From assembly GCA_019232905.1 (NCBI GenBank), contig JAFANA010000134.1:1-53924 (forward strand): a stretch of DNA of 53,924 nucleotides, in the 5' to 3' direction. How positions within the stretch are numbered: the stretch's first letter is position 1; the number at the start of each line of letters is the position of its first letter. Below, in pieces: positions 1 through 8,587 of the stretch. The notes beneath the pieces were generated by a model. The model was not told the DNA's origin and made no database searches. It was given only the letters and a program-made list of their open reading frames with translations. Both the position numbers and the translations under genes were made by a program. The stretch comes from Vulcanimicrobiota bacterium. GTDB lineage: Bacteria > Vulcanimicrobiota > Vulcanimicrobiia > Vulcanimicrobiales > Vulcanimicrobiaceae.

Positions 1-480
1 TGGCGCTTCACGCGGCGCCTCTTTGCCGACTATGACTGGGCCGTTACGTCGACGACGATCGTCAATGCGCCGGCGGGGCTGCTCGCTTCAAATCTGACGT
101 TCGTCCCCGGCAGCCAACTGCCGCGCGTGCCGCTGCACACGTTTGACGGTTCGCTCGATGGAACGATCGGAAGCGGTTTCGACGTTCGTTACACATTGCA
201 CACCGTCTCGGCGAACAACACCAAAGCGCTCCCGGCGTACGACTATAGCGACTTGCTCTTTACATACACCCCGCGCGGCCACGGCACAGTGACGTGTTTT
301 ATCTCAAATCTTTTCAACCAGTACGCCGGCATTGCGGGACTGATCGGGATGGGCGTGCCGCTTCCGCTGAATAGCTATGCAAATGCTGCAAGTTATTCGC
401 CGCTGATCGGCACGTCGGCAACGGAACAGTATGGGTTGCCGTACCGGCAGATCTATTTCAGTTACCAGTTGCACCTTTAG
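1..480 (+). CDS. C-terminal end of a probable TonB-dependent outer-membrane receptor (partial)
   Basis: The reading frame is open from the first base of the window, so the gene starts outside it; 159 codons remain before the TAG. The visible part alternates polar and hydrophobic residues in short strands rich in Tyr, Phe, Thr and Asn and ends in a strand of the type YRQIYFSYQLHL, as expected for the last strands of an outer-membrane beta-barrel. Large TonB-dependent receptors of soil bacteria end this way, although a final Phe is more usual than Leu. They import siderophores, vitamins or glycans across the outer membrane. The plug domain that would prove the family lies outside the window, so the family call is an inference from barrel-like composition; that this is a real coding 3-prime end is much surer. 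Confidence 0.55.
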   Translation, partial: WRFTRRLFADYDWAVTSTTIVNAPAGLLASNLTFVPGSQLPRVPLHTFDGSLDGTIGSGFDVRYTLHTVSANNTKALPAYDYSDLLFTYTPRGHGTVTCFISNLFNQYAGIAGLIGMGVPLPLNSYANAASYSPLIGTSATEQYGLPYRQIYFSYQLHL

Positions 481-517
481 GCGGACGCCTGCCGCTTCAG
501 CGTAACGCAATCACTGC

Positions 518-523
518 TACACT
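518..523 (+). promoter_or_regulatory. possible -10 element upstream of the lipoprotein gene
   Basis: The 96-base gap 481-576 holds TACACT, a fair match to a sigma-70 -10 box, about 55 bases before the start at 577. The matching -35 position is poor (TTCAGC, 16 bases upstream). Nothing else structured is visible in the gap. Confidence 0.25.
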
Positions 524-576
524 CGAAGTACGACTCAGCTTCACTCTAGCATCGCTTTGCTACGTGAGGAGCCTCC

Positions 577-1659
577 ATGAGAGCTGCAGCTTTTACACTG
601 CGTACCTGCGCGGTTGTTACCGCATTTTTCCTCGCCGCATGCGGCGGCGGATCCGGTGTCGGCCCACCGGCGAATCAAAGCGCGCCAAACGGCACTGCCG
701 GCGCGATGAGCGCTGCGCAACTGCCTTCGACAGTGAACGCCTCATTCACCGAATTCTATCCACAACGATTTACCGAAACGCGCACGTTGTCATTGTCCGC
801 GGAGGAAACCGCTGAAAGTTGGCAACAAGGCGCACTCACTGCGCCCGCAACGGGGAGCGAAGACGGACGCATTGCGCACGTCTACCCATGGCCGATTCAG
901 CGTCCGGTGCCCGAAGCCGGCGTTAAACTCGTGCTGTATCACGGCGGCCCCATCGAAAAATCACCGAAATTCGTACTCGTGTTATGGGGCTTCGGAAACT
1001 GCACGAGCAGAGGCTGCACGAACGACCCGGATGGAACGGAAGGCTTTCTATTTAACTTTCTGCACAGTGTCGGCGGCGCACACTACCTGAAGTCGACCAC
1101 GCAGTATTTTTCGAGCGCCCAAGGCCACATTACCAATCCAGCCGGAAACTTGATAGCATTCCTGGCCGACAACCATCCCGCGCCGCGTCATCCTTCCCAA
1201 GGACAGGTCGCAACGCAGGCTGCGCTTGCCGAGGCGTTTCTAAAACAGCATCACGTCGTAACCGGGCTCAATAAGGACATCAACTACGTGATCGCCCTCG
1301 GATTCCATCACGACCCCACTGGCTTCCGCCCCGGCGGATTCTGCGCGTTCCACTCCGCGTTCGGAACGCTCGCGAGTTTCCAACCGTATACGGACTTCCC
1401 GTACGTCACCGAAGCGGGTGCGGGTTGCGGCGCGTTCACCGTCGATGGCGCGTTGGACGGTGTGAGCATCGTTCTCGGTCACGAAGTGGGCGAAACGATT
1501 ACCGATCCCGCTCTCAACGCTTGGTTTGATGCGAACGGTGAAGAGATAGGTGATAAGTGCGCAAATCTCGGGCTCAATCAAAACGTGCTGCTCCGCAACG
1601 GAATCGTGCTTCCCGTACAGCCGCTCTGGAGTAACGCGATCAAAGGCTGTGCGGTTTAG
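577..1659 (+). CDS. secreted putative lipoprotein, exordium-like/metalloprotease-like domain
   Basis: 360 aa. The N-terminus is a clear lipoprotein signal: basic start, hydrophobic stretch and the lipobox LAAC near residues 19-22, followed by a flexible Gly/Ser/Pro linker. The C-terminal half has a cysteine-containing domain with the segment HEVGETITDP near residues 302-311, then a Trp-Phe-Asp and Asn-Gly-Glu turn and a Gly-Asp-Lys-Cys element. This resembles the C-terminal region of plant EXORDIUM/phosphate-induced proteins and many unannotated bacterial secreted proteins. A full zinc-protease HExxH is absent (HEVGE), so protease activity is not claimed. The start has a good GAGG Shine-Dalgarno. 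It is followed after 16 bases by a convergent gene. Lipid anchoring is well supported; function is unknown. Confidence 0.75.
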   Translation: MRAAAFTLRTCAVVTAFFLAACGGGSGVGPPANQSAPNGTAGAMSAAQLPSTVNASFTEFYPQRFTETRTLSLSAEETAESWQQGALTAPATGSEDGRIAHVYPWPIQRPVPEAGVKLVLYHGGPIEKSPKFVLVLWGFGNCTSRGCTNDPDGTEGFLFNFLHSVGGAHYLKSTTQYFSSAQGHITNPAGNLIAFLADNHPAPRHPSQGQVATQAALAEAFLKQHHVVTGLNKDINYVIALGFHHDPTGFRPGGFCAFHSAFGTLASFQPYTDFPYVTEAGAGCGAFTVDGALDGVSIVLGHEVGETITDPALNAWFDANGEEIGDKCANLGLNQNVLLRNGIVLPVQPLWSNAIKGCAV

Positions 1660-1675
1660 CGCGCTTTAGCGGAAA

Positions 1676-2206
1676 TCATGTGTTCATGAGACGGTAGCGT
1701 AGCAGCGCGGCGAGGGTCACCGCGTCGTCGATGCTGCCGTCGAGCACTTTGCGATACGCGTCGTCGATCGGCATGCGCAAGAGTCGTACGTCTTCGACGC
1801 GCTCTTGGTCGGTCGCGACGCGTGTCAAGCCGGATGCGAGGAAGAGTTCGACCGGCGCATCCATGATCGAAGGGATTTCATACGTCCGGCCGAGCGGCGT
1901 CCAGTCGGTTGCCTCGAGTCCGAGTTCTTCGCGCAACTCGCGCTTGGCGCAATCGAATGCCGTTTCACCTTCGTCGGCGCCGCCTTTGACAATCTCGACG
2001 TATTGACGGCGCGCGCCGAAGCGGGGTTGCGACGCGAGAATAAACGCATCGTTCTCGACGACGAGCACGCCGCTTGCACGACCGCTCAAGATGAGTACAT
2101 GTTCGCCGGGTGCGCCCGTCGGATGGACGATCTCGTGCACCTCGACCGCTAGCCACGGATTGCGGTACACTTCGCGTTTCGAGATGCGTTGGTAGGGATC
2201 GCTCAC
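1676..2206 (-). CDS. nudF: Nudix hydrolase, ADP-ribose pyrophosphatase type
   Basis: 176 aa, usual length for the NudF/ADP-ribose pyrophosphatase branch. The Nudix box runs from Gly75 to Leu97 and is intact: Gly75, Glu81, Arg89-Glu90, Glu93-Glu94 and Gly96, the acidic residues that hold Mg2+ for cleaving a nucleoside diphosphate linked to another group. The typical N-terminal beta-strand domain precedes it. Family members split ADP-ribose or related compounds to AMP and a sugar phosphate in the cytoplasm. It is divergently transcribed from the amino-acid permease with 53 bases between the starts, so both promoters must lie in that gap. The exact substrate cannot be read from sequence; ADP-sugars are the most likely. 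Confidence 0.85.
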   Translation of the reverse strand: MSDPYQRISKREVYRNPWLAVEVHEIVHPTGAPGEHVLILSGRASGVLVVENDAFILASQPRFGARRQYVEIVKGGADEGETAFDCAKRELREELGLEATDWTPLGRTYEIPSIMDAPVELFLASGLTRVATDQERVEDVRLLRMPIDDAYRKVLDGSIDDAVTLAALLRYRLMNT

Positions 2207-2259
2207 AGGACGAACCTTTCCGGCGGGACGGGCGACCCCTGCTTGCGAACCTGCGCGGA

Positions 2260-3789
2260 ATGTCCTTTGTGTCCCAGCTCTTCGCGACGACCAACGTCGA
2301 CAAACTTCGCGCGCTCGGAGCGCAGAAAATCCTCAAACGGGCGCTCACAGCGAAAGACCTCGTCGCGATCGGCCTGGGCACGATGATCGGCGGTGGCATC
2401 TTCACCACGATCGGCACCGGCGTCAAAGGCGCCGGACCGGCGGTCATTGTTTCCTACCTACTAGCGGGGTTGACGTCGTTCTTCGCGGCGCTGTGTTACG
2501 CGGAGCTGGGATCGATGGTTCCCGTGGCGGGCAGCGCATATACCTATGCCTACGCTACCCTTGGCAAGTTGTTCGCGTGGATCATCGGCTTCGCGCTGAT
2601 CTTTGAGTACGGCATCAGCGCCGCACCGGTCGCGCAGCAGTTTTCAGCGGCGATTCAAGACGTGCTTAAGACGATCGGCGTGGTGCTCCCGAGCTGGGCC
2701 CAACAGTCGAACCTGATCATTCACGGCGCGTGGTGGCAGATTTGGACGTGGGATCTCGTGCATTCGTCCTACGACATCGTCGGTGCGCTCTTCGTCATCG
2801 GTCTGTCGGTGATTCTCTCGGTCGGGATTCGTGAATCGGCGACTACGAACAACATCTTCGTCGTTCTGAAGATCGGCGCGCTCATCGTGTTCGTGCTTGC
2901 CGGCGTGTGGCTGTTTCACGCCGATCACTTCGCGCAATTCTCTCCGTACGGATGGGGCGCGCTCCAGCCCTTCGGCGGCATGGCGGACTATATGTCGTCG
3001 GCGCAGCCATACGGCATCATCGCGATCTCGGCCTACGTGTTCTTCAGCTACATCGGATTCGATACGGCAACGACGACGGCTGAAGAGTGCAAGAATCCGC
3101 AACGCGACGTGCCGCTGGGAGTGATCGGTGCGCTCGCGATCGGCACGTTGATTTACTGCGCGACCGCCGTCGTGCTGATCGGCGCGGTTCCGTGGAACCA
3201 AGTGCCGATCAAAGACCCGCTGGTCTATGCGCTTGCGCCGCTACATCAGGCTTGGCTGACGTGGATCATCACGATCGGCGTGCTCGCCGGGACGACGAGC
3301 GTTGCGCTTAGCTCGCTTCTGGGTCAGACGCGCATTTTCTACGTCATGGCGCGCGATAAGATGCTGCCGGATGCGGTTGCGTATGTGAATCCCCGCTTCA
3401 AGACGCCGGTGCGTACGACGATGCTGACCGGCGTCGCGGTCGCGATTTTGACGTTGATCGTGCCGCTGAATCAGTTGCTGAATCTCGTAAATATCGGCAC
3501 GCTGATCGCATTCACCGTCGTGTGCGGCGGTGTGATCTACCTTCGCAAGCGGCGTCCCGATCTTCCGCGCTCGTTCCGGGTTCCGTTCGTGCCGCTCTTC
3601 CCGATCCTCGGAATTCTTTGCTCGCTGTTTCTCGCGATCTTCGGCCTATCGCGCACGACATGGGAATGGTTTGCCGGCGCGCTGATCGTCGGACTCATCT
3701 TCTTCTTTAGCTACGGCTTCCGCAAATCGAATCCAGAAGACGTCAAACCCGTCGAAGAACCCGAAGGCCTCGCCGAGGAATACGCGTAG
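2260..3789 (+). CDS. APC-superfamily amino-acid permease, cationic amino acid transporter type
   Basis: 509 aa integral membrane protein with about 12-14 hydrophobic helices, the normal size of the CAT/YfnA group. The first helix carries the APC signature GTMIGGGIF at residues 40-48, the glycine-rich loop that binds the substrate backbone; a conserved FFSYIGFDTATTTAEE-type segment follows in the middle helices. The cytoplasmic N-terminus ending in LKRALTAKDL is also typical. I chose the ATG at 2260, because a longer frame would overlap the divergent Nudix gene and the family starts here. It imports amino acids with protons across the inner membrane. The substrate is not certain; basic or small neutral amino acids are likeliest. 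Confidence 0.88.
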   Translation: MSFVSQLFATTNVDKLRALGAQKILKRALTAKDLVAIGLGTMIGGGIFTTIGTGVKGAGPAVIVSYLLAGLTSFFAALCYAELGSMVPVAGSAYTYAYATLGKLFAWIIGFALIFEYGISAAPVAQQFSAAIQDVLKTIGVVLPSWAQQSNLIIHGAWWQIWTWDLVHSSYDIVGALFVIGLSVILSVGIRESATTNNIFVVLKIGALIVFVLAGVWLFHADHFAQFSPYGWGALQPFGGMADYMSSAQPYGIIAISAYVFFSYIGFDTATTTAEECKNPQRDVPLGVIGALAIGTLIYCATAVVLIGAVPWNQVPIKDPLVYALAPLHQAWLTWIITIGVLAGTTSVALSSLLGQTRIFYVMARDKMLPDAVAYVNPRFKTPVRTTMLTGVAVAILTLIVPLNQLLNLVNIGTLIAFTVVCGGVIYLRKRRPDLPRSFRVPFVPLFPILGILCSLFLAIFGLSRTTWEWFAGALIVGLIFFFSYGFRKSNPEDVKPVEEPEGLAEEYA

Positions 3790-3809
3790 CGCGCTCTCGC
3801 GTCCGCGGG

Positions 3810-4280
3810 TTACTGCGTGTCGGGCGGCGCGGGGGTGGCGGCGGCGCCGAGGCCGCTGAGGATGTCGACGCGGGCGGTTCGCGCATCGTAGGTTGCCGCG
3901 ACACCGAAGGCGTCGGAGATTGGTTTGAGACCGATCATGACGCGGCCGCGCACGCGGAAGGGTGCGTGGTGCATCGTGAACGGCATGCCGTTGATCGTCG
4001 CTTTGTCGCTGCCGAGCTCGACGCGTAGCGACTGCGTACCGCGCACGACGTAGACTTTATCACCGTCGACGATCGTTTGCGCGCCGAGTGCGTCGGCAAC
4101 GGAGCGCAGCGGAACGTAGATGTGTTGCGCCGACGTCGTTACCGGCGGTACGTCGCTTTGCACGGGCTGTCCGTCGACGAGCATGTCCACCGGCCGCGAG
4201 AGCGTGAGAATGCCGCTGCAGATCGTTGCGAGTACAGCGGTGATCACGAACGTTTGGGGACGCGGCCAGCGGTAGTCCAT
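3810..4280 (-). CDS. secreted copper amine oxidase N-terminal-domain (stalk) protein
   Basis: 156 aa with an N-terminal membrane anchor or signal segment (around residues 8-27) and one copy of the copper-amine-oxidase N-like domain. Its marks are a short strand with VDGQPV, then a YVPLRSVADALGA helix, and a second half with VRGRVMIGLKPISDAFG. This fold is a small extracytoplasmic binding module found in cell-surface proteins; it has no catalytic copper centre. The ATG at 4280 lies four bases after the ispG stop, fitting the last gene of the rpsB operon; a longer frame would run into ispG. Its job beside isoprenoid genes is unknown. It ends 20 bases from the convergent permease. Confidence 0.72.
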   Translation of the reverse strand: MDYRWPRPQTFVITAVLATICSGILTLSRPVDMLVDGQPVQSDVPPVTTSAQHIYVPLRSVADALGAQTIVDGDKVYVVRGTQSLRVELGSDKATINGMPFTMHHAPFRVRGRVMIGLKPISDAFGVAATYDARTARVDILSGLGAAATPAPPDTQ

Positions 4281-4284
4281 GGAT

Positions 4285-5427
4285 TTATGCCTGAGCAGCC
4301 TCAGCCGAAGCGTGATCCGGATATTTTTCCGCAATCACTTTTTCGATCTCTAATCGCAGCATACCAAGAAGCTGATCTTCGGGATACGTACCGACGAGCT
4401 CGCCGGCGCGATAGATTGCGCCTTTGCCTTTACCGCCGGCAACACCGACGTCGGCCATCTTCGATTCCCCGGGGCCGTTGACGACGCAGCCCATGACAGC
4501 CACTTTCACCGGCGCAGTATATTCTTTCGCAATTGCTTCAACGGCGCGTCCGAGTTCGAGCACCGAGATCTCCGCGCGACCGCACGACGGACACGCGGTG
4601 ATTTCGAATCCCTTTTCGCGCAAGCCGAGCGACTTCAAAATCGACCAGCACACCGGCACTTCTTCAACCGGATCGGCCGCGAGCGACACGCGAATCGTAT
4701 CACCGATGCCTTCGAAGAGCAGGATGCCGAGGCCAATCGACGATTTGATCGTGCCGTCGCGCAGCAGTCCCGCTTCGGTGATGCCGAGATGCAGCGGATA
4801 CGGCGTGTCGCGCTCGCGCAGCCGCTTGTCCATTAAACGATAAGCGGCAACGGTGGTCATGACGTCGTGCGCTTTGAGTGAAATGGCGATGTCGTGATGA
4901 TCGTGTTCCTCGATCAGCCCAACGTGGCGCAGCGCCGACTCGACCATCGCTTCCGCAGTGTGCCCGAGCGTCTTCTCGAGATCCGGCGCAAGTGAACCCA
5001 TGTTCACGCCGACGCGAATCGGAATGCCCTTAGCCTTCGCAGCGGTGACGACTTCGGCGACCTTGATTGGATCGCGAATGTTGCCGGGATTGAGGCGCAG
5101 CTTTGCGACACCGGCTTCGATTGCGGCAAGCGCCATCTTGTGGTCGAAATGAATATCTGCGACGATCGGCACCGGAGAACGATGCACGATGGCGGGCAAA
5201 CCCGCGGCGTCGGGCGGATCTTTCACCGTGACGCGAACGACTTCGCAGCCTTCCATCGCAAGCGCATAGATCTGCTCGAGCGTTTTGTCGGCGTCGGCGG
5301 TATCCGTCGTGGTCATCGATTGCACGACGACCGGGTGATCGCCCCCGATCCACACGCTCTTCGCGTCGGCTTTGCCGGTCTTGTTCTGGAGAAAAATCGC
5401 TTTCGACTTACGGCGCAACCGTAACAC
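4285..5427 (-). CDS. ispG: 4-hydroxy-3-methylbut-2-enyl diphosphate synthase
   Basis: 380 aa, a full-length bacterial GcpE/IspG. It turns methylerythritol cyclodiphosphate into HMBPP, the next-to-last step of the MEP isoprenoid pathway, using a 4Fe-4S cluster. The three cluster ligands are visible: Cys279 and Cys282 in a CPSC motif and Cys314 in GCVVNGPGE, which also holds the catalytic Glu321. The N-terminal TIM barrel shows the family strings VVVQSMTTTDT (34-44) and RLNPGNI (111-117). The start is GTG, three bases after the rseP stop. dxr lies two genes upstream in the same operon, so two MEP steps are co-transcribed. Confidence 0.96.
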   Translation of the reverse strand: MLRLRRKSKAIFLQNKTGKADAKSVWIGGDHPVVVQSMTTTDTADADKTLEQIYALAMEGCEVVRVTVKDPPDAAGLPAIVHRSPVPIVADIHFDHKMALAAIEAGVAKLRLNPGNIRDPIKVAEVVTAAKAKGIPIRVGVNMGSLAPDLEKTLGHTAEAMVESALRHVGLIEEHDHHDIAISLKAHDVMTTVAAYRLMDKRLRERDTPYPLHLGITEAGLLRDGTIKSSIGLGILLFEGIGDTIRVSLAADPVEEVPVCWSILKSLGLREKGFEITACPSCGRAEISVLELGRAVEAIAKEYTAPVKVAVMGCVVNGPGESKMADVGVAGGKGKGAIYRAGELVGTYPEDQLLGMLRLEIEKVIAEKYPDHASAEAAQA

Positions 5428-5430
5428 GAG

Positions 5431-6570
5431 TTAGAGCACTCCTTTGCCCGCGACGATGCGAGCGATGTCGTGGAACGCAACGAGCACCATCAACGCCATC
5501 AGCGCCGCAAAACCGGCGATATGGACCAGTGCTTCTTTTTCGGGATCGACGGGTTTACCGCGCAGCAACTCGGCGATGATGAACACCGCGCGGCCGCCGT
5601 CGAGCGCGGGGAACGGCAGCAAGTTGAAGAGTCCGAGCGCAAATGAGATCGTTGCGGCGAGCGCAAAGTACGGGCCCCAGCCGAAGTCTTGAATCACGCC
5701 TGCGGCTTGACCCATGCCGACGACGCCGGAGACTTGTCCCGCGTACTTCGTGAAGTGCGTCACAAGCAATCCGAGCTGCGACACCGTTTGATCGGCAACG
5801 TTGGCGTACTCGATACCGCTGTATTCAACCGATTTTACGAAACCAACGCGCTCGAATGCGGGCTCCGGAACGAATCCGATGCATCCTTGTTTGGCGTTCT
5901 GCGGACACGGGGCCGGCACGACGTGAATCGTCGTTTGCGCGCCGCTGCGCGCGTACGTCACGTTCATCGGTTTTCCAAGCGACGCGTGAATCGTATCGAT
6001 CAGTTTTGACGCATCGCCGACACTCGAGCCGTTGATGTTGACGGCGACGATGCGGTCGCCGGGCTGTAACCCCGCCTTCGCCGCCGGCGTATTCGGCACG
6101 ACTTCCGTGACGACCGCGCGGTCGATGCGATCGCTCGGAATGCCGAACGCGAGTGCACCCAGGAGCAGAATGATGTACGCGAGGATGAAATTTGCCACCG
6201 GGCCGGCGACAATGATTCCGAGACGCCGCCACGGAGACTTCGACTGGAAGTTTCCCCCGGCGTCGATCGGCTTTTCGCGGTACTCGCGCTGCTGCTCGGC
6301 CTCGCTCGTCTTATTGTCCTCGCCTTCCATCGAGCAGTATCCGCCGATCGGCAGCGCGCGAAGCGAGTACAGCGTGCCGCTGCGCGGGCTTCTCCACCCT
6401 GCAAGCTTCGGACCCATGCCGACCGCAAACTCATTCACCTTCACACCGTTGCGGCGCGCGACGATGAAATGGCCGAACTCGTGAAGCACGACGAGGATCG
6501 AGAGCATCACGAGAAACGTGACGATCTTGTCGATCGATGAAAGACTGACGATGGCTAAGACACTGAACAC
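5431..6570 (-). CDS. rseP: RIP/site-2 metalloprotease RseP
   Basis: 379 aa inner-membrane zinc protease. The active-site HEFGH lies in the first membrane helix (His30, Glu31, His34) and the third zinc ligand in LDGG (Asp324) within a C-terminal helix. A single PDZ domain lies between (about residues 148-225), where E. coli RseP has two. In model bacteria it makes the second, intramembrane cut that frees an extracytoplasmic sigma factor and clears signal-peptide remnants. Cys222 and Cys230 on the periplasmic side of the PDZ domain could form a disulfide. The start is GTG, overlapping the dxr 3-prime end by 16 bases, which suggests translational coupling. Confidence 0.93.
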   Translation of the reverse strand: MFSVLAIVSLSSIDKIVTFLVMLSILVVLHEFGHFIVARRNGVKVNEFAVGMGPKLAGWRSPRSGTLYSLRALPIGGYCSMEGEDNKTSEAEQQREYREKPIDAGGNFQSKSPWRRLGIIVAGPVANFILAYIILLLGALAFGIPSDRIDRAVVTEVVPNTPAAKAGLQPGDRIVAVNINGSSVGDASKLIDTIHASLGKPMNVTYARSGAQTTIHVVPAPCPQNAKQGCIGFVPEPAFERVGFVKSVEYSGIEYANVADQTVSQLGLLVTHFTKYAGQVSGVVGMGQAAGVIQDFGWGPYFALAATISFALGLFNLLPFPALDGGRAVFIIAELLRGKPVDPEKEALVHIAGFAALMALMVLVAFHDIARIVAGKGVL

Positions 6571-7745
6571 TTGGTTTTAATTTCCTCGATATATCGGGCC
6601 GCCCGAAGCCGCGCGTCCCGGTCTGCTTCCCTAATACCGTCGAGGGTTGCCGGGTGTTGCGTGACCGCGTCGACCGTCGATTCGACGACCTCGGCGATCC
6701 GGGTGAACCCGATCTCCCCTTCGACAAACGCGGCCACGGCGACTTCGTTTGCCGCAGAGAGCACCGCCGGCGCCACGCCCCCACGATCGAGCGCCTCATA
6801 GGCAAGCCGGACGCACGGAAAGCGCTCGGTATCGGGTCGCTCGAAATCATACCGTAGCGGCCCGTTCTGAGATTTGGCCCCAAGCGCGATGAGAGGGTCG
6901 GGGGCCCCTGGGGGGCGCGCAGCCGAAGGCGGAGTGCCATTTAAACTCTCGGGGTCCCCAATCGGCGCAAGCCGATTGGGGTACCCAAGCGCATACCCGA
7001 TCGGAACTCGCATATCGGGGGCGCACAGTTGCCCTTTGACGCTGCCATCCGAAAAAACGACGAACCCATGGGCGATGGATTGCGGGTGGACCGTAATCTG
7101 CAATCGCTCGGCCGGGGTGGAGAACAAGCGGCTGGCTTCGATGACCTCGAGTCCCTTGTTCATCATTGTGGCGGAGTCGATCGTGTTCTTCGTCCCCATC
7201 TGCCACGTCGGATGCGCGAGCGCTTGCGTCACCGTGGCGTGTTCCAACTCGTGCAACGAGAATCGCCAAAATGGACCGCCCGACGCGGTGAGAATAATCG
7301 ACGCAATCGACGACGGATCTTCACCGACGAGACATTGGAAAATCGCGCTATGTTCGCTGTCGACAGGTAGAATGCTCGCGCCGCTCTCGCGTGCAGTCGC
7401 CATCAGCAGTTCACCCGCGGCAACAATCAATTCTTTATTGGCGACCGCAACATCCGTACCACGCCGCACGGCTTCAAACACCGCATCGAACGCAACGGCG
7501 CCATCGGTTGCGGCGAGTACAATGTCGGGCTCGCTCTCGACGGCAACGCGCATCAAACCATCCGGACCATCCGCGGCGCTCGTTACGATATCGGGATGAA
7601 ACGCTTCGGCCTGACGATTCAACAGTTCGACGTTACGTCCGGCCGCGAGCGCAACGACCCGAAAGCGTTCCGGATAGCGCGCAATGACGTCGAGCGCTTG
7701 CGTCCCGATCGAACCGGTGCTGCCGAGAATCGCGACGCGTTTCAC
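6555..7745 (-). CDS. dxr: 1-deoxy-D-xylulose 5-phosphate reductoisomerase
   Basis: 396 aa. It catalyses the first committed MEP step, DXP to MEP, with NADPH and a divalent metal. The Rossmann motif GSTGSIG is at residues 8-14, the metal ligands Asp129 and Glu131 in LPVDSEHSA and the NKGLEVIEA helix near 197-204. I start it at the GTG at 7745, which overlaps the cdsA stop as GTGA; a longer frame upstream has no family sequence. Residues about 261-293 are an extra Pro/Ala/Gly-rich stretch: some 20 residues longer than the same loop in E. coli Dxr, and coded by strongly palindromic DNA. It sits between the conserved PNRL and the LRYDFERPD region, probably a surface loop, so the enzyme is likely active. 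Confidence 0.94.
   Translation of the reverse strand: MKRVAILGSTGSIGTQALDVIARYPERFRVVALAAGRNVELLNRQAEAFHPDIVTSAADGPDGLMRVAVESEPDIVLAATDGAVAFDAVFEAVRRGTDVAVANKELIVAAGELLMATARESGASILPVDSEHSAIFQCLVGEDPSSIASIILTASGGPFWRFSLHELEHATVTQALAHPTWQMGTKNTIDSATMMNKGLEVIEASRLFSTPAERLQITVHPQSIAHGFVVFSDGSVKGQLCAPDMRVPIGYALGYPNRLAPIGDPESLNGTPPSAARPPGAPDPLIALGAKSQNGPLRYDFERPDTERFPCVRLAYEALDRGGVAPAVLSAANEVAVAAFVEGEIGFTRIAEVVESTVDAVTQHPATLDGIREADRDARLRAARYIEEIKTKCSVS
6952..6986. repeat. perfect palindrome inside dxr, part of an extra in-frame segment
   Basis: Arms 6956-6966 and 6971-6981 are perfect 11-base inverted repeats (CCCCAATCGGC and its complement) around a GCAA loop; four more pairs form beyond one bulged base. 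A second self-complementary block (GGGGCCCC, 6901-6908) bounds the other side of the extra stretch. In dxr one arm codes the family-conserved Tyr-Pro-Asn-Arg and the other codes the start of the extra residues. The structure is far stronger than random coding sequence. Confidence 0.8.
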
Positions 7746-8587
7746 ATCCACACCTGCATGACGCCCAGCAGATGCAGCGTTCCGAAGAACGCCATGCCGC
7801 CGAAAAGGTACGAATCGAAGCGGTCGAGGACGCCGCCGTGTCCTTGAATCATCGTGCCGGTATCTTTGACGCCCGCATCGCGTTTCAATGCAGATTCCGC
7901 GAGATCGCCGGCCTGCGCGGCGATGCACGTGAGAAAGCCGACCGTCGCTCCCTGCCACCATTCGAGGCGCAGTTGCGGCAGCCAGAGTGCCGCAAGCGAC
8001 GCAACGGCGGTCACGACGACGAGCGCGCCGAGCGAACCTTCGACCGTTTTACGCGGAGAGATTTTCGTGAGCTGATGGCGGCCGATCAGCGTACCGATCA
8101 GCATGCCGAAGATATCCGTCAACGCGATCAACACGACGACGTAGAGCGTCCAGAAGAACCCGACGACCGGCACGCTTCGAATAAAGACGAAATACGTGAG
8201 CAGCTTTCCGATGTAGAGCACTGCGAGCAGCGTGTAAGCGGTGCGCGCGAAATAGCCTTGCTGTTCGCCGTACATGCCGATCGAGAAACTTGCAATCGTC
8301 ACGGCCGCGAGCAACGCGCCTTCCCACGTGTGCAACCGTCCGACGGCGGCGAGAATCACGTACGCCGCGACGCCGAACACGGCGACGGGATACTCCAGCG
8401 GCTGGCCTTTGATCTCGCACAGCGCGTTAAGCTCGTAGAGCGACGTGAGCCCGATGATGAGGATGAGTAAAAAGAAGAGCCACGGCACGAAGACCGTGGC
8501 AAGGCCGACGATGGCAACAATCAGCCCGACGACGACGCGGCGAACGGTGATCGGATGGGCCCCCGCTCCCGCGACGCCGGCGCTCAC
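7742..8587 (-). CDS. cdsA: phosphatidate cytidylyltransferase
   Basis: 281 aa, polytopic membrane protein with about eight hydrophobic helices. It makes CDP-diacylglycerol from CTP and phosphatidic acid, the branch point to all phospholipids. The family signature near the C-terminus is present as KDTGTMIQGHGGVLDRFDS (about residues 241-259) with the two metal-binding acidic residues in the LDRFDS part. The GTG start overlaps the uppS stop as GTGA, and its own stop overlaps the dxr start the same way, so uppS-cdsA-dxr look translationally coupled. The order frr-uppS-cdsA-dxr-rseP is a common bacterial arrangement, which supports the call. Confidence 0.94.
   Translation of the reverse strand: MSAGVAGAGAHPITVRRVVVGLIVAIVGLATVFVPWLFFLLILIIGLTSLYELNALCEIKGQPLEYPVAVFGVAAYVILAAVGRLHTWEGALLAAVTIASFSIGMYGEQQGYFARTAYTLLAVLYIGKLLTYFVFIRSVPVVGFFWTLYVVVLIALTDIFGMLIGTLIGRHQLTKISPRKTVEGSLGALVVVTAVASLAALWLPQLRLEWWQGATVGFLTCIAAQAGDLAESALKRDAGVKDTGTMIQGHGGVLDRFDSYLFGGMAFFGTLHLLGVMQVWM

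Noticed and set aside
7746..7961. Upstream extension of the dxr frame
   Set aside because: It is cdsA read in another frame; Dxr family sequence begins at the GTG at 7745.
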